A DNA stretch of 7,881 bases. Source: DATBAK01 sp036787815 (GTDB lineage: Bacteria; Actinomycetota; Acidimicrobiia; IMCC26256; PALSA-610). This document shows positions 5,865-7,881 of the stretch, one piece after another (the stretch's first letter is position 1; every line of letters starts with the position of its first letter). The stretch spans positions 1 through 7,881 of the forward strand of contig DAIQOP010000181.1 of the NCBI GenBank assembly GCA_036787815.1, given 5' to 3'. A model generated the notes under the pieces. That model did no database searches. It was given only the letters and a program-made list of their open reading frames with translations, and was not told the DNA's origin. The position numbers were made by a program, and so were the translations under genes.

Positions 5865-5943
5865 CCGCGCGGCAGGGTCGTTCGGCCCTTGCTCCGCCGC
5901 AGGTGATGTGTTCGCGTCGAAGCGTGCACGAGGGGAGGACGCG
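5865..5943 (+). other. Short spacer between hydrolase and WS/DGAT genes
   Basis: 79 bp with a small imperfect stem (GCAGGG with CCCTTGC, about 5872-5892) and, at its end, the GGGGAGGA ribosome-binding site (5932-5939) of the next gene. No promoter is obvious, so read-through from upstream is likely. An in-frame GTG at 5908 would lengthen the next protein by 12 residues but has no comparable ribosome-binding site. Confidence 0.45.
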
Positions 5944-7326
5944 ATGGAACGCATGAACGGTCTCGACGCGGTCTTCGTCGCGGCAGAAGACTCCGTGAAC
6001 CACATGCACATCGGTTCGGTGGGGATCTTCGAGGGGCCACCGCCGCCGTACGAGGACGTCCGTGCGCTCGTGGCGTCGAAGCTCCAGTTCGTCCCGCGGC
6101 ACCGCCAACGCGTGCGCGAAGCGCCCTTCAGCGTCGGTCGGCCGCTGTGGATCGACGACATCCACTTCAACCTCGACTATCACCTCCGCGTCACGGCCCT
6201 CCCCGCGCACGCCGAGCGACGCGCGCTCGAGGTGCTCGTGGGCCGCGTGATGTCGCAGCCCCTCGACCGCAACCGGCCGCTGTGGGAGATGTGGGTGATC
6301 GACGGGCTTCCCGACGATCACTGGGCGATCCTGTCGAAGGTCCACCACTGCATGGTCGACGGCATCGCGGGCACCGACCTGCTCGGCGTCATCATGGATC
6401 CCCGGCCCGACGAACCCCTCCATCCCACCGCCGAGTGGGCACCGGCGCGCGAACCCTCGCGCCTCGGTCTCGGGCAGGTGACCGTCTGCATGGCGTTGGA
6501 GTCGGTGGGCGGCGTGGCGACGGGACTCGCGGGCGCCGCGCTCCACCCCGCGCGGGCGTGGGACCGCGTGCGCAACATCGCCGTGGGACTCGAGCATCTG
6601 CTCGCGCCCTCGCCGCGGGCCGGTGCGTCGCTCACCGGGCCGATCGGACCGCACCGCCGCTGGACCCGCACCCACGTGTCGCTCGACGACATCAAGACCG
6701 TGCGCCATGCGTTCGGCGGCACGGTGAACGACGTCGTGCTCACCGCCGTCTCCCGCGGCTTTCGCGAGCTCCTCCTCGATCGCGGAGAGCCGGTCGAGGA
6801 CCGCACCGTCACGGCGCTCATCCCGGTGTCGATGCGGGCGGCCGATGCACGCGGCCTGTTCGACAACCGCGTGTCGGCGGTCTACGCGCGCCTGCCTGTC
6901 GGAGTCGGCGACCCGATCGAGTGCCTCGGCGCGGTTCGCGCGCACATGGACACGCTGAAGCAGTCGCACGAAGTCGACGCCTCGGCCGCGGTGGTGGGGA
7001 TCAGCGACTTCGCGCCCCCCGTCGTCGCCGCCGCGCTCGCGCGCGCGATCGTGCATTCCCAGGAGATCGTGCAGACGGTCGCGACGAACGTTCCCGGCCC
7101 GCAGGTGCCGCTCTACGTGTGCGGTCGCCGCATGCAGGCGGCGTATCCCTACGTTCCCATCGCCGGGCACATTCGCGTCGGGGTGGCGATCTGGTCGTAC
7201 TGCGGCGATGTGTACTTCGGCATCACCGGCGACTGGGACGGCGCGCCCGACATCGAGAAGATCGCGTTCGGCATCGATCGCGCCTTCGAAGACCTGGGCA
7301 AGGCGGCGGCGAGCGCGGCCGTGTGA
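5944..7326 (+). CDS. WS/DGAT-type O-acyltransferase (wax ester synthase / diacylglycerol acyltransferase)
   Basis: This enzyme family transfers acyl groups from acyl-CoA to long-chain alcohols or diacylglycerol, making wax esters or triacylglycerol for storage at the inner membrane or lipid bodies. The 460-aa product has the family's usual length and order. The N-terminal condensation-like domain (PF03007 type) starts MERMNGLDAVFVAAEDSVNHMHIGS and carries the catalytic HHxxxDG as H134-H135-C-M-V-D139-G140. The C-terminal domain (PF06974 type) has TVNDVVLTAV (N262-D263), TNVPGPQVPLYVCG (N382-P386) and IWSYCGDVYFGITGDWD. All hallmark residues are intact, so it is probably active; acyl and acceptor preference cannot be read. 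The ATG at 5944 is chosen for its GGGGAGGA 4 nt upstream. Its TGA stop overlaps the GTG of the next gene, indicating translational coupling. Confidence 0.93.
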   Translation: MERMNGLDAVFVAAEDSVNHMHIGSVGIFEGPPPPYEDVRALVASKLQFVPRHRQRVREAPFSVGRPLWIDDIHFNLDYHLRVTALPAHAERRALEVLVGRVMSQPLDRNRPLWEMWVIDGLPDDHWAILSKVHHCMVDGIAGTDLLGVIMDPRPDEPLHPTAEWAPAREPSRLGLGQVTVCMALESVGGVATGLAGAALHPARAWDRVRNIAVGLEHLLAPSPRAGASLTGPIGPHRRWTRTHVSLDDIKTVRHAFGGTVNDVVLTAVSRGFRELLLDRGEPVEDRTVTALIPVSMRAADARGLFDNRVSAVYARLPVGVGDPIECLGAVRAHMDTLKQSHEVDASAAVVGISDFAPPVVAAALARAIVHSQEIVQTVATNVPGPQVPLYVCGRRMQAAYPYVPIAGHIRVGVAIWSYCGDVYFGITGDWDGAPDIEKIAFGIDRAFEDLGKAAASAAV

Positions 7327-7881
7327 ATCGCACCCTCGTCGGCGCGTTGACGATCGCGCTCGCCACCTTCGGGCCGGGCGCGCCGACCGCGGACGCGACC
7401 ACGGCGCGCTGCCTTCCCCACTCGCCGGCATCCCCGGCCGACTATCAACTCGTCGCGAACGGGCGGAACGCGAGCTTCGGTGTGGGCGACGTCACGTCGG
7501 TCGTGCGCCTTCCCGACGGTCGGCGGTTCTTCGTCTTCGGCGACACCGGTTACTACAACCTCAACGCCGATGGCAGCGCCGGACCGCTCGTGTCGTTCGG
7601 GAACAACTCGGCGTGGGTGCAGTCGGGGAACTGCTTCGTGCTCGTGGACACGGCGGGGGCCGGCTCGCGCAGCTGGATCGTCCCTCCGCAACAAGACGGT
7701 TCCGTCTACTGGCCGGGTGCCGCGGTCGTCGTCGGCAACCGTCTCTACGTGTTCCTCACCCGCCTGTTCCTCGACCGCTTCTTCGGCAGACCGGTCGGCT
7801 CGGCCGTCGCCACCTTCGACCTGCCGAGTCTGCAACTGGCGCGTCTCAGCGAGATCCCGTTCGTGGCGAACCGCCCCAGCG
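7323..7881 (+). CDS. Secreted beta-propeller-like protein (DUF4185/glycosidase-like), 5' part only
   Basis: The frame is open from a GTG at 7323 to the window end (186 codons, no stop). It begins inside the WS/DGAT stop (GTGA overlap, 7323-7326). The N-terminus MNRTLVGALTIALATF, then GPGAPTADATTA, is a signal peptide. The mature part has GDVTSVVRLPDGRRFFVFGDT (about residues 57-77), then WVQSGNCFVLVD, VYWPGAAVVVGNRLYVFLTRL and SAVATFDLPSLQLARLSEIPF. This alternation of strand-type segments with PDGR..F.FGDT resembles the first blades of DUF4185 or GH43-like five-bladed propellers. The exact family cannot be fixed from half a protein. Coupling to the acyltransferase suggests stoichiometric expression, but the functional link between a cytoplasmic lipid enzyme and an exported protein is unclear. 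Confidence 0.75.
   Translation, partial: MNRTLVGALTIALATFGPGAPTADATTARCLPHSPASPADYQLVANGRNASFGVGDVTSVVRLPDGRRFFVFGDTGYYNLNADGSAGPLVSFGNNSAWVQSGNCFVLVDTAGAGSRSWIVPPQQDGSVYWPGAAVVVGNRLYVFLTRLFLDRFFGRPVGSAVATFDLPSLQLARLSEIPFVANRPS

Noticed and set aside
5794..7431. A 545-codon open frame on the minus strand opposite the WS/DGAT gene
   Set aside because: It is a GC-rich antisense shadow: Arg/His/Gly-rich without domains, lying across a gene with complete WS/DGAT motifs and a strong ribosome-binding site.

Overview
The window is GC-rich (about 70% over most of its length), tightly packed, and carries Shine-Dalgarno-led ATG/GTG starts. This fits a high-GC actinobacterium. Two features point towards an Acidimicrobiia-like lineage: the tandem 'GYWLxxxDGGVFSFGDAxxxGS' repeats and a WS/DGAT-type acyltransferase. 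That placement is an inference from family knowledge and was not tested by a search.

Layout, left to right. Positions 1-~146 hold a foreign-looking piece of lower GC that encodes an NHL-repeat fragment on the + strand. It runs into the 3' end of a minus-strand secreted clan GH-A glycoside hydrolase (9-1187) and gives that protein an implausible C-terminal tail. This looks like a recombination or assembly junction. A divergent gap of about 160-245 bp (depending on the starts) separates it from a plus-strand FAD-dependent oxidoreductase (1363-2667). That gene meets, tail to tail with a 45-bp overlap, a minus-strand stand-alone STAS-domain protein (2623-2982) whose phospho-acceptor serine is missing. 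After a second divergent gap, a plus-strand secreted SGNH-hydrolase-like protein (3213-4580) carries four 42-residue repeats, probably a beta-propeller, and is followed by a long-loop GC hairpin.

The right half (4809-7881) is a same-strand run that looks like one operon: a 66-aa zinc-ribbon protein, an alpha/beta-hydrolase without a visible C-terminal catalytic His, a WS/DGAT acyltransferase for wax ester or triacylglycerol synthesis, and the 5' part of a secreted beta-propeller-like protein. The last two overlap by GTGA, implying translational coupling. The hydrolase and acyltransferase together suggest storage-lipid or acyl metabolism. The roles of the small zinc ribbon and the secreted protein are unknown.

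I found no tRNA, rRNA, CRISPR array, insertion sequence or recognisable defence system. The most unusual items are the chimeric left end, the degenerate active-site residues in three separate proteins (STAS, SGNH, alpha/beta-hydrolase), and the zinc-ribbon/hydrolase/WS-DGAT/secreted-propeller operon.
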